Part shown: positions 1-10,066 of the stretch, piece by piece | Position numbering within the stretch: the stretch's first letter is position 1 | Layout of the letters: each line of letters begins with the position of its first letter | Assembly (NCBI RefSeq): GCF_029813115.1 | Contig: NZ_JAPZDS010000016.1 | Coordinates: 41,670 to 105,669 of the forward strand | Source: Aureimonas sp. SK2 | Lineage (GTDB): Bacteria > Pseudomonadota > Alphaproteobacteria > Rhizobiales > Rhizobiaceae | Length of the DNA: 64,000 nucleotides | Reading direction: 5' to 3' | Position numbers and translations under genes: made by a program | Notes under the pieces: generated by a model | What the model saw: only the letters and a program-made list of their open reading frames with translations | Databases searched by the model: none | Told to the model about the DNA's origin: nothing

Positions 1-1
1 C

Positions 2-295
2 CGCTTCCTCGGCTATGGCTCGGCCTATGTCATCGACTGCAAGCCGCTGAAGCGCCTTCGCGCGGAACTGGCCGAACGCTGGTCCGGCCTTCTGGAGCGC
101 CAGGACGCGGCGGGCTTCTCGCCGCATGTCACCATCCAGAACAAGGCGCCGGCCGCCGAGGCCAAGGCGCTCTGCGCCGAGTTGAAGGCCGGGTTCGCGC
201 CGTTCGAGGCGCGCGGCACCGGCCTCCTCCTCTGGCACTATCGCGGAGGGCCGTGGGAGCCGGCAGGCGAATATTCATTCGCAAAAGAGGCATGA
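2..295 (+). CDS. 2'-5' RNA ligase family (2H phosphoesterase) protein, C-terminal part
   Basis: Partial gene cut by the left window edge; 97 codons are visible, ending at TGA 293-295. The translated end carries a His-x-Thr motif (PHVTIQNK, about 45 residues into the fragment), the second of the two HxT motifs that form the active site of LigT/2H phosphoesterases, and it finishes with a YRGGPW-type segment common in the small alphaproteobacterial members. Known members act on 2'-5' or 2',3'-cyclic phosphate ends of RNA or nucleotides; the substrate here is unknown. The first HxT motif would lie outside the window, so the family call rests on one motif and the overall look of the sequence. A stem-loop follows directly. 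Confidence 0.6.
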   Translation, partial: RFLGYGSAYVIDCKPLKRLRAELAERWSGLLERQDAAGFSPHVTIQNKAPAAEAKALCAELKAGFAPFEARGTGLLLWHYRGGPWEPAGEYSFAKEA

Positions 296-319
296 AAAAG
301 GGCTCCGCGGCGCCCTTTT
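296..319. terminator. Bidirectional stem-loop terminator
   Basis: An 8-bp perfect stem (AAAAGGGC at 296-303 with GCCCTTTT at 312-319) encloses an 8-nt loop. The A-tract and T-tract ends let it work on both strands: directly after the 2H-phosphoesterase stop on the plus strand, and about 70 nt beyond the aspS stop on the minus strand. Confidence 0.6.
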
Positions 320-347
320 ACCTTCCACTCGAACATCCTTCCCCTAG

Positions 348-382
348 GCCGGCATCCTCGGGCTTGACCCGAGTATGCCGGC
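348..382. repeat. Intergenic palindromic repeat, single unit
   Basis: A 35-nt hairpin: two 15-nt arms starting and ending GCCGGC, pairing across a 5-nt CTTGA loop, with one internal mismatch. Its core (CCTCGGGCTTGACCCGAG) is nearly the same as the arms of the larger inverted repeat at 18994-19082, so both look like copies of one dispersed intergenic palindrome. It lies 8 nt past the aspS stop and could also act as a 3' mRNA stabiliser or terminator. Confidence 0.65.
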
Positions 383-389
383 GCTCGAT

Positions 390-2180
390 TCAGCCCTTCG
401 GCGCCTGCGGGATCGTGCGGATGCCGAGTTCGCGGAGCTGCGCCGGGGTCGCCTCGGCGGGGGCGCCCATGAGGAGGTCGTGCGCCTGCTGGTTCATCGG
501 GAACAGCGCGATCTCGCGTAGGTTCTTGGCACCGCAGAGGAGCATGACGATGCGATCGACGCCCGCCGCCATGCCGCCATGCGGCGGCGCGCCGTACTGA
601 AAGGCGCGGTAGAGGCCGCCGAAGCGCTCCTCGACGTCGGCCTGGCTGTAGCCGGCGATCTCGAAGGCCTTGACCATCACCTCGGGGAGTTGGTTGCGGA
701 TGCCGCCCGACGCGATCTCGAAGCCGTTGCAGACGATGTCGTACTGAAACGCCTTGATCGCCAACGGCTCCTGCCCCTGCAGCGCCTCCATGCCGCCCTG
801 CGGCATCGAGAACGGGTTATGGGCGAAGTCCACCTTCTTGTTGTCCTCGTCCCATTCGTAGAACGGGAAATCGATGATCCAGGCGAGTTCGAACCGGTCG
901 CGATCGACGAGGTTCAGCTCCTCGCCGACCCGCGTGCGCGCCGAGCCCGCGAAGGCGTAGAACTTCTCGGGACGACCCGCGACGAAGAAGCAGGCGTCCC
1001 CCGCTTCGAGGACGAGCTGGGTGCGCACGGCTTCCGTCCGCTCCTCGCCGATGTTCTTGGCCAGCGGCCCGGCACCACCGAGCTTGCCGTCCTCCTCGCG
1101 CCAGAAGATGTAGCCGAGGCCGGGCTGCCCCTCGCCCTGCGCCCAGGCGTTCATCCGGTCGCAGAAGGCGCGGCTTCCGCCGGTCTTGGCCGGGATCGCC
1201 CAGACCTCGACGGCCGGGTCGGACGCGATCATGTTGGCGAAGACCTTGAAGCCGGAGCCGGCGAAATGCTCGGTCACGGCCTGCATCTCGATTGGGTTGC
1301 GCAGGTCCGGCTTGTCGGAGCCGTAGCGGCGGATCGACTCGGCATAAGGGATGCGGCGGAAGGTCTGGCTGACCGGCTTGCCGTCCGCGAACTCCTCGAA
1401 GATGCCGCGGATCACCGGCTCCATCGTCTGGAAGATGTCCTCCTGCTCGACGAAACTCATTTCAAGATCGAGTTGGTAGAACTCGCCGTAGAAGCGGTCG
1501 GCCCTCGGATCCTCGTCGCGGAAGCAGGGCGCGATCTGGAAATAGCGATCGAAGCCCGACATCATCAGCAGCTGCTTGTACTGCTGCGGCGCCTGCGGCA
1601 GCGCGTAGAACATGCCGTTGTGAAGGCGCGACGGCACCAGGAAGTCGCGCGCGCCCTCCGGGCTCGAAGCCGTGAGGATCGGCGTCTGGAATTCGTTGAA
1701 GCCGATCTCGTTCATGCGGCGGCGCATGGAGGCGACGACCTGCGTCCGACGCATGATGTTGCGGTGGAGCGTCTCGCGGCGCAGATCCAGGAAGCGGTAG
1801 CGCAGACGCACGTCCTCCGGGTACTCCGGCTCGCCGAAGACGGGCAGCGGCAGTTCCTTGGCCGGCCCCAGCACCTCGATCTCGCGCGCGAAGACCTCGA
1901 CTTCGCCGGTCGGCAGCTTGGCGTTGACCGTCTCGGGCGTCCTTGCCTTCACCTCACCGTCGATGCGGATGACCCACTCGCCGCGCACGGTCTCGGCCAT
2001 CTTGAAGGCGGGCGACTCGGGGTCCACCACGATCTGCGTCAGGCCGTAGTGATCGCGCAGGTCGATGAAGAGCAGGCCGCCATGGTCGCGGATGCGGTGC
2101 GCCCAGCCCGACAGGCGCACCGTGTTCCCGACATGCTCAGGGCGAAGCGCGGCGCAGGTATGGGAGCGGTAGCGATGCAT
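390..2180 (-). CDS. aspS: Aspartate--tRNA ligase (probably non-discriminating, Asp/Asn)
   Basis: Class II aminoacyl-tRNA synthetase of 596 aa, the usual length for bacterial AspRS. Visible parts in order: N-terminal OB anticodon-binding domain (about 1-105), motif 1 near 159-169, motif 2 [10 protein letters not shown] at 220-229, the GAD insertion domain in the middle, and motif 3 [14 protein letters not shown] at 535-548. The start at 2180 was chosen because MHRYRSHTC matches the conserved N-terminus; the same frame stays open upstream to 2348, but that stretch is unlike AspRS. The loop RDHGG at 32-36 has the His that marks non-discriminating AspRS in the family; such enzymes also form Asp-tRNA(Asn), which GatCAB amidates. 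Transcribed convergently to the gene at the left edge and divergently from rnd. Confidence 0.97.
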   Translation of the reverse strand: MHRYRSHTCAALRPEHVGNTVRLSGWAHRIRDHGGLLFIDLRDHYGLTQIVVDPESPAFKMAETVRGEWVIRIDGEVKARTPETVNAKLPTGEVEVFAREIEVLGPAKELPLPVFGEPEYPEDVRLRYRFLDLRRETLHRNIMRRTQVVASMRRRMNEIGFNEFQTPILTASSPEGARDFLVPSRLHNGMFYALPQAPQQYKQLLMMSGFDRYFQIAPCFRDEDPRADRFYGEFYQLDLEMSFVEQEDIFQTMEPVIRGIFEEFADGKPVSQTFRRIPYAESIRRYGSDKPDLRNPIEMQAVTEHFAGSGFKVFANMIASDPAVEVWAIPAKTGGSRAFCDRMNAWAQGEGQPGLGYIFWREEDGKLGGAGPLAKNIGEERTEAVRTQLVLEAGDACFFVAGRPEKFYAFAGSARTRVGEELNLVDRDRFELAWIIDFPFYEWDEDNKKVDFAHNPFSMPQGGMEALQGQEPLAIKAFQYDIVCNGFEIASGGIRNQLPEVMVKAFEIAGYSQADVEERFGGLYRAFQYGAPPHGGMAAGVDRIVMLLCGAKNLREIALFPMNQQAHDLLMGAPAEATPAQLRELGIRTIPQAPKG

Positions 2181-2461
2181 GGCGTTGTCTCTCGGCTGAT
2201 CCGGTGGGTCGCGCGACCGCGTTGACGGCGCGCCGACCCGAAATTCGGGCGGACAAGCGCATGCAGGTGCCATCCTGTCAAGAATCTTGGCACTTCGGCC
2301 CGGCAATGCCGGGCATTCGCTACATCCTCCTCCGATTCGATCGCTCATGTCAGCGAGATCGACGCGATTGCCGGGCGAGCGTCGGAATCGAAAACGGTGG
2401 AAAGCACCGAGGCCGTTAACCTAGCGATGCCAATGGCGGCGAACTCTGCCTATAAGGGCGG

Positions 2462-3613
2462 ATGGAGCCGATCACCACGACCGCCGCCCTCGAAGAGGCG
2501 TGCAAGACCCTGTCCCGCGCCGAGTTCGTCACGGTCGATACCGAATTCATCCGCGAGACGACGTTCTGGCCCGAGCTGTGCCTGATCCAGATGGCCTCGG
2601 ACGATCTCGCCGTTCTGGTCGATCCGCTGGCCCCAGGCATCGACCTCGCCCCGTTCTTCGCGCTGATGGCCGACACGCACGTCATCAAGGTGTTCCATGC
2701 CGCGCGGCAGGACGTTGAAATCGTCCACAAGCTCGGCGGCCTCATCCCTGAGCCGCTGTTCGACACGCAGGTCGCCGCCATGGTCTGCGGCTTCGGCGAG
2801 TCGATCGCCTACGACCAGCTCGTCGCCCGGACCTCCAAGGGCCGGATCGACAAGACCTCCCGCTTCACCGACTGGCGCCGCCGGCCACTGTCGGACGACC
2901 AGCTCGAATACGCGCTGGCGGACGTCACCTACCTGCGCGACGCCTATCGCTTCCTGAAGGCGGCACTCGCCGTCGAGGGGCGCGAGGGCTGGCTGGCCGA
3001 CGAGATGGCCGTTCTCACCGATCCCGCCACCTACGACATCCACCCGGACGACGCGTGGCGGCGCTTGAAGCTTCGCGTGAGGAAGCCGATCGAACTCGCT
3101 GTTCTAAAAGAAGTCGCGGCTTGGCGTGAGCGCGAGGCGCGGCAGCGCGACCAGCCGCGCTCGCGCATTCTCAAGGACGACGCGGTCTACGAGATCGCCC
3201 AGCAGCAGCCCAAGGACGAGGCGGCGCTCTCGCGTCTGCGCACCGTCTCGAAGGGGTTCGAGCGCTCCGCCGCGGGGCGCGAAATCCTGGCGGCCGTAGC
3301 GCGCGCTCTGGCGATCCCGAAGAACGAGCTGCCCCCGATCCCGCGTCCGCCTAACCAGCCGGAAGGCACGGCGTCGGCGGTGGAGTTCCTGCGCGTGCTC
3401 CTGAAGATCGTGGTGGACGAGCGCGGGGTGGCCGGCCGGCTGATCGCGTCCGGCGACGATCTGGAAAAGCTCGCCGTGAAGGGTGCCGATGCCGAGGTGC
3501 CGGCGCTGGAAGGCTGGCGGCGGGAACTCTTCGGCAACCGGGCGCTGGAGCTTCTGGAGGGCCAGTCCGCGCTGGTCTACCGCAACCGTCGCGTCGAGGT
3601 GGTCAAGCTCTGA
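2462..3613 (+). CDS. rnd: Ribonuclease D
   Basis: 3'-5' exoribonuclease of 383 aa involved in tRNA 3'-end maturation and RNA turnover. It has the DEDDy catalytic set: Exo I VDTEF (D26, E28), Exo II with D84 in AARQD, and Exo III Y150xxxD154 (YALAD). An HRDC helical domain follows around 205-290, and a second, weaker HRDC-like part fills the C-terminus. Length is typical. Divergent from aspS with 281 nt between the starts; that gap contains a TATAAG box only 7 nt before the ATG and a TTAACC element, neither convincing as a promoter. Convergent with ppx, whose stop lies 48 nt downstream. Confidence 0.95.
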   Translation: MEPITTTAALEEACKTLSRAEFVTVDTEFIRETTFWPELCLIQMASDDLAVLVDPLAPGIDLAPFFALMADTHVIKVFHAARQDVEIVHKLGGLIPEPLFDTQVAAMVCGFGESIAYDQLVARTSKGRIDKTSRFTDWRRRPLSDDQLEYALADVTYLRDAYRFLKAALAVEGREGWLADEMAVLTDPATYDIHPDDAWRRLKLRVRKPIELAVLKEVAAWREREARQRDQPRSRILKDDAVYEIAQQQPKDEAALSRLRTVSKGFERSAAGREILAAVARALAIPKNELPPIPRPPNQPEGTASAVEFLRVLLKIVVDERGVAGRLIASGDDLEKLAVKGADAEVPALEGWRRELFGNRALELLEGQSALVYRNRRVEVVKL

Positions 3614-3661
3614 ACGGACGCCCGGCCGGCGAGGTCGGGCGCGACGCTTTAACGATAAGGT

Positions 3662-5221
3662 TCAGCGCACTTCGAGGCGCAGCGTCCGCTCGACCACACG
3701 GGCGAAGGCCTGAAGGCGCGCGTCCGGCCGCTCGCCCACGAGCCCGCCGAGGTCCTTCGGCACCACCAATGTGAAGCCGCCGCGAGGGTCCTGCGCCCAA
3801 CGCAGGCGCTCCAGGACGCCCGGCATCGCCGCCGTCAGAAGGTAGGTCACGCGGAAAAGGGAGGCCAGGATGCGTGCGAGCTGAAGCATGCGCGCATCCA
3901 GGATGCTGTTCAGGCGCTCGACGTCGACCGGATCGAACTCACCCTCGTAGCGATAGTAGTTGGCCAGGCTGAGATAGGCGCGGCCGGGATGGTCGATCGC
4001 GGGAAACGCCGCGTTGAGGACCAGCGAATAGGCCTGCGTACCGCGATAGTCGGGATGGGCGCGCCAGGCGATGTCGGTGAGGAGGCAGGCCGTCTTGCGC
4101 AGCCGCTGCTCGCTCACCGATTCGGCGATGCCGAGCGCCGTGAACGTGCGGGTGGACCAGTCGATCAGTTCCTCGTTGTGGCGCGGCGAGCGCGAACGGA
4201 GGAACGAGAGCTCGTGTGCGGCTTCGAGCAGCGGGTCCTTGGCCTTCTCTTCGTCGGGCAGGCGTTCGTGGAGATACCCCTCGCGCACGCCATAGGCCGA
4301 CATGACGATCTCGGAGGGCCTGAGCGTCTGGATGACAGCCTGGAGCGCGACGGCGCCGAAGGCGAGCAGCGAGCGGCGGTTGCGAGAGATGGCGGCGATA
4401 CCGGGCAGCTTTTCGGGGTCGTTCTTCACGACCGCGGCGAGGAAGTCGGCGAGGTCGGCAGGCTTCACCGAATAGCCGTGCATCACATGGATCGGGTAGC
4501 CGGTCTGCTCCATGTGCAGCTTCATCAGGTTCCGCCACGTCCCGCCGACAGCGTAGAACGGTCGACCTGCGGCGATCGGAGCGAAGCCGGTGGACTGCAT
4601 GTGGCTGTCGGCGATCTGTCTGGCCCGGGCGAGGTCGCCGCTGGACATGTCCTGCAGGCGCAGTCCGCCGAGCGGCATGGTCACGCCGTTGCCGATCCGC
4701 CCGTCCGCCACGTCGACGATCTCGAGGCTGCCTCCTCCAAGATCGCCCGTGATGCCGTTGGGCGCGTGGAAACCGGCGATGACGCCCTCGGCGGCAAAGC
4801 GGGCCTCGTCGGCTCCCGACAGGATGGTGATAGGGACGCCGATGGCCGCTTCCGCCGCGCGGACGAAGTCCGGACCGTTGGTCGCCTCGCGGGCGGCAGC
4901 CGTCGCGATCGGATGGATCTCGCCGACGCGGAACTGATCGCACAGGGCGCGAAAGCGGGTGAGCGCCGAGATGGCGCTGGCGACCGCCTTGTCGTCCAGG
5001 CGGTTGGTCGCGGCGAGACCGCGGCCGAGACCGCTCAGCACCTTCTCGTTGAACAGCATGGTCGGCGCCCGGCTGTTGCCCTCGTAGACCACGAGGCGCA
5101 CCGAGTTAGACCCGATGTCCACGACGGCGACGGGCACGCGGCCCGGCAGCCGTCCATGGGCCGCTTCGTCAGTCGAAGCGGGAATGCTCCGCACGTTGTC
5201 TCGCGATGAGCTTGGGAGCAT
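3662..5221 (-). CDS. ppx: Exopolyphosphatase, Ppx/GppA family
   Basis: 519-aa member of the ASKHA (actin-like ATPase) fold that removes terminal phosphate from polyphosphate and/or pppGpp. The first phosphate-binding loop ([15 protein letters not shown], about 34-48) and the second, glycine-rich loop ([12 protein letters not shown], about 162-173) are intact, and an HD-like helical C-terminal half is present. The ATG at 5221 lies inside the end of ppk (53-nt overlap), with GGAAAGG 11 nt upstream; a later start would remove only low-complexity residues, so the first 25 or so residues are uncertain. Overlap with ppk implies translational coupling of polyphosphate synthesis and breakdown. Confidence 0.92.
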   Translation of the reverse strand: MLPSSSRDNVRSIPASTDEAAHGRLPGRVPVAVVDIGSNSVRLVVYEGNSRAPTMLFNEKVLSGLGRGLAATNRLDDKAVASAISALTRFRALCDQFRVGEIHPIATAAAREATNGPDFVRAAEAAIGVPITILSGADEARFAAEGVIAGFHAPNGITGDLGGGSLEIVDVADGRIGNGVTMPLGGLRLQDMSSGDLARARQIADSHMQSTGFAPIAAGRPFYAVGGTWRNLMKLHMEQTGYPIHVMHGYSVKPADLADFLAAVVKNDPEKLPGIAAISRNRRSLLAFGAVALQAVIQTLRPSEIVMSAYGVREGYLHERLPDEEKAKDPLLEAAHELSFLRSRSPRHNEELIDWSTRTFTALGIAESVSEQRLRKTACLLTDIAWRAHPDYRGTQAYSLVLNAAFPAIDHPGRAYLSLANYYRYEGEFDPVDVERLNSILDARMLQLARILASLFRVTYLLTAAMPGVLERLRWAQDPRGGFTLVVPKDLGGLVGERPDARLQAFARVVERTLRLEVR

Positions 5222-7520
5222 TCGTCTTCAGTGCCTTTCCGCGTCCCGACAGGCTGGGATTGGTCATGAAATAGCGCTGGGCGTTGAAGGGCTGCTCGCC
5301 TTCCGACGGAGCGATCCGCCGCGACGTGCCGTCCGACAGGACCGACCAGCTCTGCTGGTTGTCCAGGATGTTGGCCAACATGATTTGCGACAGGACCTGG
5401 CTGTGGACCGTAGGCGTCGTGATGGGCACCAGCGTTTCGACTCGCCGATCGAGATTTCGGGGCATCATGTCGGCCGAACCCATGTAGACGATCGCCTTTT
5501 CCGAAGGCAAGCCGTGGCCGGCGCCAAAGCAGAATATGCGGCTGTGCTCCAGGAAGCGTCCGACGATCGACTTCACGCGGATATTGTCGGACAGGCCCGG
5601 CACGCGGGGCTTGAGGCAACAGATGCCGCGCACCACGAGATCGATCTCGACGCCCGCCTGGCTGGCCCGGTAGAGCGCGTCGATGATCTGCGGATCGACC
5701 AGCGAGTTCATCTTGAACCAGATCTGGCCCTGCCGACCGGCCTTCTCGTGCGCGATCTCCTCCTCGATCATCTGGAGGATGCGCTTGCGCAGCGTCAGCG
5801 GCGAGATCGCGATCTTGCGCAGATCCGTCGGCTCGGCATAGCCCGTGATGTAGTTGAAGATCAGCGAGACGTCGTGCGCGATGTCCGGATCGGCCGTGAA
5901 GTAGGACAGGTCCGTGTAGATCTTGGCGGTGATCGGGTGATAGTTGCCCGTGCCGATATGGCAGAAGGACACGATCTTCCCCTCGTCGCGGCGGACGACG
6001 AGCGAGAGCTTGGAGTGCGTCTTCTTCTCGATGAAGCCGAAGACGACCTGCACGCCGGCGCGCTCCAGATCGCGCGCCCACTTGATGTTGGCCTCCTCGT
6101 CGAAGCGGGCCTTGAGCTCGACCAGCGCCGTAACCGACTTGCCAGCCTCGGCCGCGTCGATCAGCGCGCGCACGATCGGCGAGTCGTTGGAGGTCCGGTA
6201 GAGCGTCTGCTTGATGGCGACCACGTTCGGGTCGGACGCCGCCTGACGTAGGAACTGCACCACCACGTCGAACGATTCGTAGGGGTGGTGGATGACGATG
6301 TCCTTCTCGCGGATCGCGGCGAAGCAGTCGCCGTTGTGCTCGCGGATGCGCTCGGGGAAGCGCGGAAGGTAGGGCGCGAACTTCAGGTCGTCGCGCGGCA
6401 GCTTCACGATCTGCGACACGGCGTCGAGCGCCAGCATCCCGTCCATCACCGAGACGCGCGATTCCGATACGTTCAGCTCGCTCGCCACGAAGTTGCGCAA
6501 GCTTTCGGGCATCACGTGGTCGAACTCGATGCGGATCACCGAGCCGCGACGGCGACGCTTCAGCGCGGTCTCGAACAGGCGGACGAGGTCTTCGGCCTCC
6601 TCCTCGACCTCAATGTCGGAGTCGCGGATGATGCGGAAGGTGCCCTGCCCGCGCACCCGGTATCCCGGGAAGAGCTTGGAGATGAAGAGCGCCACGACGC
6701 TTTCCAGCGGCACGAAGCGGGCGACGCCCGTGTCGGTCAGCGGCATCTCGACGAAGCGCTGGAGGGCGGTCGGCAGGCGCAGGAGCGCGTTCATGGTCTG
6801 CGAGTCGCGCTCGCGGATGAGCGCCAGCGCCATGGAGAAGCCGAGGTTCGGAATGAACGGGAACGGGTGCGCCGGATCGACCGACAGCGGCGTCAGGACC
6901 GGGAAGATCGCCTCGTCGAAGTGGCGCTCGAGCCAGGCGCGGTCGTCCTTCTTCAATTCGCCCGCGCCGACGATCAGGATGTTCTCGGCACGCAGTGCCT
7001 TGACCAGCTCGGCCAAGGACGCCTGCTGCTCCTCCTGGAGCTGGCCGACCTCGTTGAGAACACGGTCGAGCTGCTCCTGCGGCAGGAGGCCGTCGTCGCT
7101 CCGCACGGCGAGGCTCGCGCGCACCTGCCCCGCCAGGCCGGCGACGCGCACCATGAAGAACTCGTCCAGATTGCCCGCCGAGATCGACAGGAAGCGAACG
7201 CGCTCGAGCAGCGGATGATTGAGGTTCTGTGATTCCTCCAGAACACGGCGGTTGAACTGGAGCCAGGACACCTCGCGATTGACGTAGCGGTCGGCCGGCA
7301 GTTCCTCGGTCGTCGGAACCTGAACCGGCGGCACAGGGGCCGGCAGGATACCGATGGCTTCCATCAGCGGCTGGTCCGGCTCGGGCTCTTCGGAGGCGGG
7401 CTCCGGGCTGACCGTCTCGACCTTGAGCGGCACTTCTCCGTTCGGCGTCCCTCCGGCGGCACGGCGACGCGACGACGGCCGGCTGGGCTTGGACTGCTCG
7501 GAGACGCTGGTGTCGCTCAT
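5169..7520 (-). CDS. ppk1: Polyphosphate kinase 1
   Basis: 783-aa enzyme that reversibly makes inorganic polyphosphate from ATP. All PPK1 parts are present: N domain beginning [12 protein letters not shown] (about 79-90), head domain, and two C domains carrying the active-site histidines, H502 in THSKLS (the residue expected to be phosphorylated) and H659 in EHSRIF. Length exceeds the common 690-730 aa because of a roughly 70-residue Pro/Glu-rich N-terminal extension that looks disordered. It follows hdaA by 61 nt on the same strand and overlaps ppx, so the three genes probably share transcripts. Confidence 0.97.
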   Translation of the reverse strand: MSDTSVSEQSKPSRPSSRRRAAGGTPNGEVPLKVETVSPEPASEEPEPDQPLMEAIGILPAPVPPVQVPTTEELPADRYVNREVSWLQFNRRVLEESQNLNHPLLERVRFLSISAGNLDEFFMVRVAGLAGQVRASLAVRSDDGLLPQEQLDRVLNEVGQLQEEQQASLAELVKALRAENILIVGAGELKKDDRAWLERHFDEAIFPVLTPLSVDPAHPFPFIPNLGFSMALALIRERDSQTMNALLRLPTALQRFVEMPLTDTGVARFVPLESVVALFISKLFPGYRVRGQGTFRIIRDSDIEVEEEAEDLVRLFETALKRRRRGSVIRIEFDHVMPESLRNFVASELNVSESRVSVMDGMLALDAVSQIVKLPRDDLKFAPYLPRFPERIREHNGDCFAAIREKDIVIHHPYESFDVVVQFLRQAASDPNVVAIKQTLYRTSNDSPIVRALIDAAEAGKSVTALVELKARFDEEANIKWARDLERAGVQVVFGFIEKKTHSKLSLVVRRDEGKIVSFCHIGTGNYHPITAKIYTDLSYFTADPDIAHDVSLIFNYITGYAEPTDLRKIAISPLTLRKRILQMIEEEIAHEKAGRQGQIWFKMNSLVDPQIIDALYRASQAGVEIDLVVRGICCLKPRVPGLSDNIRVKSIVGRFLEHSRIFCFGAGHGLPSEKAIVYMGSADMMPRNLDRRVETLVPITTPTVHSQVLSQIMLANILDNQQSWSVLSDGTSRRIAPSEGEQPFNAQRYFMTNPSLSGRGKALKTNAPKLIARQRAEHSRFD

Positions 7521-7581
7521 GATGGCTCTGCGGTTCCTGAAGGCGGGAGTGCTGGTCGCTTAGCGGCCTCCCGCGACTGTT

Positions 7582-8265
7582 TCATGACGATGGATTCGTT
7601 TCCACAGCCATCTCGCCGAGGATGCGCTGGGCGAGGCCCCGCCCGATGCGCTCCTTGCCCGCCAGCGCCGCGCGATCGACGCGACGCACGAAGTCCACCG
7701 CCGCCTCGAACGAACGCTCCATGCGCGAGAGAGCAAAGGCGACGACCTTGGGCTCGATCGCGATCTGCCGGTCGGCCGCGAGCTTCATGACGACGCCGGC
7801 GAGAAGATCCTCGTCCGGCGCCCGAAGCGCGATGGCTGTCGCCGCGCGCAGCCGCGAGAGGAAATCGGGCAGCGCGATGTCGATCTCGCCCGCCGTCTTT
7901 CGCGATGTCAGGAGCACCGTGCCGCCGCCGAGCCGAGCGGCGTTGAGGAGGGCGAACAGGCCGTGTTCGTCGTAAGGAACGCGATCGACGTCTTCGACCA
8001 GCACGGCGAAGGGCACGCCGCCGGCCGGGGGGGCGCGGTCGTCCGGCGTCCAGCGCCGCGCCTCGGCGGCTTCGGACCAGGCGGAGGCGAGATGCGTCTT
8101 GCCGGCGCCCGGCGGACCCGCGATCACCACGACGGGATGCGGCCAGTCCGGCCAGGCGTCGATCGCTTCCACCGCCAGGGCATTGGCCGAGCCGACGACG
8201 AGGTCGTCGCGCGACAGCGAGGAGAGCGCCGGGAGGTCCAGCGGAATCTGACGCGGCTGCTTCAT
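7582..8265 (-). CDS. hdaA: DnaA-related replication regulator HdaA
   Basis: 227-aa AAA+ protein related to DnaA but lacking DnaA's C-terminal DNA-binding domain, as expected for Hda, which with the sliding clamp stimulates ATP hydrolysis by DnaA after initiation. A QxxLxLP-type clamp-binding motif (QIPLDLP, residues 6-12) sits at the N-terminus, Walker A GPPGAGKT at 50-57, and an acidic Walker B strand (LVEDVD) follows. The start at 8265 (MKQPRQ) places that motif at the N-terminus and lies 4 nt after the upstream permease stop, implying an operon; the frame is open to 8328 but that part overlaps the permease. The DnaA family is clear; the specific function comes from the size, motif and gene order. 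Confidence 0.88.
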   Translation of the reverse strand: MKQPRQIPLDLPALSSLSRDDLVVGSANALAVEAIDAWPDWPHPVVVIAGPPGAGKTHLASAWSEAAEARRWTPDDRAPPAGGVPFAVLVEDVDRVPYDEHGLFALLNAARLGGGTVLLTSRKTAGEIDIALPDFLSRLRAATAIALRAPDEDLLAGVVMKLAADRQIAIEPKVVAFALSRMERSFEAAVDFVRRVDRAALAGKERIGRGLAQRILGEMAVETNPSS

Positions 8266-8269
8266 GAGG

Positions 8270-9442
8270 TCAGTCCGACTTGCCCTCTCGCGGATCGAAC
8301 TGGCCGCTGATCGCGGCGTTGAGACCATCGCCCTCGATCTGGATGGCTTGCGGAGCGGGCGGAAGCTCCCGGCCGAAATACATCTCGCTCTCGAGATACT
8401 TCTGCAGCGCGAAGCGAACGAGGACGCCGACCGCCGCCGCCGCCGGGACGGCGATCAAAAGGCCGACGAAGCCGAAGACGGCGCCGAAGGCGAAGAGCGC
8501 GAACATCAGCCACACCGGGTGGAGGCCGACCGAAGCGCCGACGAGCTTGGGCTGCAGGATGTTGCCCTCGATGAACTGGCCGGACAGGAAGACCCCCGCA
8601 GCTGCCGCGACCCAGATCCAGTCCGGCGAGAACTGGACCAGCGCCACGCCCAGCGCGATCACGAGGCCGACCGCCGAACCGACATAGGGCACGAAGGAGA
8701 TCAGGCCGGCGAAGAAGCCGATCAGAAGACCGAAGTTCAGCCCGACCAGCGTCAGTCCGACGGCGTAGTAGGTGCCGAGGATCAGGCACACGCTGCCCTG
8801 CCCGCGCACGAACCCCGCGACCGACCGGTCGATCTCGCGGGCGAGGCGCCGCACCGTCGCCACGTGTTGGCGCGGCACGAGGGCGTCGATCTTCACGATC
8901 ATCCGGTCCCAGTCGAGAAGCAGGTAGAAGGCGACGACCGGCGTGACCACGAACAGCGACAGGAAGTTTACGACCGCGAGGCTCGATGTCCAGAGCGAGG
9001 CGACGAAGCCCGTCACGAAACCGGAGAGCTGGCGGACCAGCGCCTGGAAGTCCTGCTGGACCGACTGTTGGTCGCTTTCGATGAAGCGGGAGAGCGGGCC
9101 GGTGCGCAGGTCGTCGGCCAGTTCCTGCAGGCGCCCGAGATATTGCGGCAGGCGCGCGATGAAGCCCGTGATCTGCCCCCCGATCACCGGCACGAGCACC
9201 AGGAGCACGAGCGCGATGACGATCACGAACATCACAAGGATCAGGATGCTGGCCGCAAGCCGCGACAGCCCCCGCCGCGCCAGCCAGTCCGCGATCGGAT
9301 CGAGGAAGTAGGCCATCACCATGCCCAGGACGAAGGGCAGGAGGATCCCTCGGAACAGCCACAGGAACAGGATCACGGCGAGCGCGGCGAGGCTCCAGAA
9401 CAGGACCTGGCGCTTGAGAAGCCGGCTTCGATCGCGGACCAT
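8270..9442 (-). CDS. AI-2E family transporter (PerM-like permease)
   Basis: 390-aa integral membrane protein with the hydrophobic pattern of the AI-2E transporter family (UPF0118/PerM): two N-terminal membrane helices (about 13-45), another around 65-90, a soluble middle segment (about 95-145), then five or so helices to about residue 365. The family includes putative quorum-signal exporters and Na+/H+ antiporters; the substrate cannot be told from sequence. Its position just before hdaA is widely conserved in Rhizobiales and suggests co-transcription rather than a shared role. GGAGG lies 3 nt before the ATG. Confidence 0.88.
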   Translation of the reverse strand: MVRDRSRLLKRQVLFWSLAALAVILFLWLFRGILLPFVLGMVMAYFLDPIADWLARRGLSRLAASILILVMFVIVIALVLLVLVPVIGGQITGFIARLPQYLGRLQELADDLRTGPLSRFIESDQQSVQQDFQALVRQLSGFVTGFVASLWTSSLAVVNFLSLFVVTPVVAFYLLLDWDRMIVKIDALVPRQHVATVRRLAREIDRSVAGFVRGQGSVCLILGTYYAVGLTLVGLNFGLLIGFFAGLISFVPYVGSAVGLVIALGVALVQFSPDWIWVAAAAGVFLSGQFIEGNILQPKLVGASVGLHPVWLMFALFAFGAVFGFVGLLIAVPAAAAVGVLVRFALQKYLESEMYFGRELPPAPQAIQIEGDGLNAAISGQFDPREGKSD

Positions 9443-9494
9443 GCATTGCCTCCGTTCGCGCTTGCGGAAAAATCGGGCGTGCGCGAACGAAGTC

Positions 9495-9524
9495 GAGATA
9501 GGCAGGCGGCCGGAATCGGGTCAA
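9495..9524 (-). promoter_or_regulatory. Candidate sigma-70 promoter for the AI-2E/hdaA operon
   Basis: On the minus strand TTGACC (9519-9524) and TATCTC (9495-9500) are separated by 18 nt, about 50 nt before the permease ATG. The -35 box is good and the -10 box moderate. Found by eye. Confidence 0.45.
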
Positions 9525-9550
9525 GAGGCTCGGACGGAAGGTGGTGAGCG

Positions 9551-9997
9551 ATGAAGGACGTCATTCGAGGCCGATGCCGCTGCGGGCGGCTAAAACTTTC
9601 AGTCCCCGGGCGCCCGATGTTGACCATGGCCTGTCACTGCACCGGCTGCCAGTCGATGACGGCCAGTGCCTTCTCGCTCTCCGCGCTGTTTCGCGCCGAG
9701 GACGTCTCGATCGACCTGGGCGAGACGCAGATCGGCGGGTTGCACGGCGCCCAGCGGCACCACTTCTGCGCCCACTGCCTCACCTGGGCCTTCACACGGC
9801 CCGAGGGAATGGACGGGTTCGTCAACGTGCGGACACCGATCCTCGAGGGCGTGGCCGACATGGCCCCGTTCATTGAGACCTATACGTCGGAGAGGTTGCC
9901 CTGGCTGCGCATCCCTGCGGCGCGCAGCTTTGAACGCTTCCCCGCTCCGAGCGATTTTCCGAGGCTTCTGGCCGAATACGCGGCGCAAAACGCTTGA
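9551..9997 (+). CDS. GFA/CENP-V family zinc protein
   Basis: 148-aa protein of the glutathione-dependent formaldehyde-activating enzyme (GFA) family. The zinc-binding cysteines are visible as C9-x-C11, C28-x-C30-x2-C33 and C73-x2-C76 (CRC, CHCTGC, CAHC). Founding members were proposed to speed the formation of S-hydroxymethylglutathione, but most paralogues have no known substrate, and none can be assigned here. It lies alone between the divergent AI-2E gene and purM. A weak GGTGGTGAG precedes the ATG. Confidence 0.85.
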   Translation: MKDVIRGRCRCGRLKLSVPGRPMLTMACHCTGCQSMTASAFSLSALFRAEDVSIDLGETQIGGLHGAQRHHFCAHCLTWAFTRPEGMDGFVNVRTPILEGVADMAPFIETYTSERLPWLRIPAARSFERFPAPSDFPRLLAEYAAQNA

Positions 9998-10066
9998 AAG
10001 CCGTAGACGGACGTCTTGCCCGGTCGGCTTGATCATGCGAACCCGCAAACCAAAGAGGGCCACGCC

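Noticed and set aside
579..2225. 548-codon open frame on the plus strand opposite aspS
   Set aside because: High GC makes long antisense frames common. The translation is Arg/Ala/Glu/Leu-rich without motifs, and aspS is certain on the other strand.
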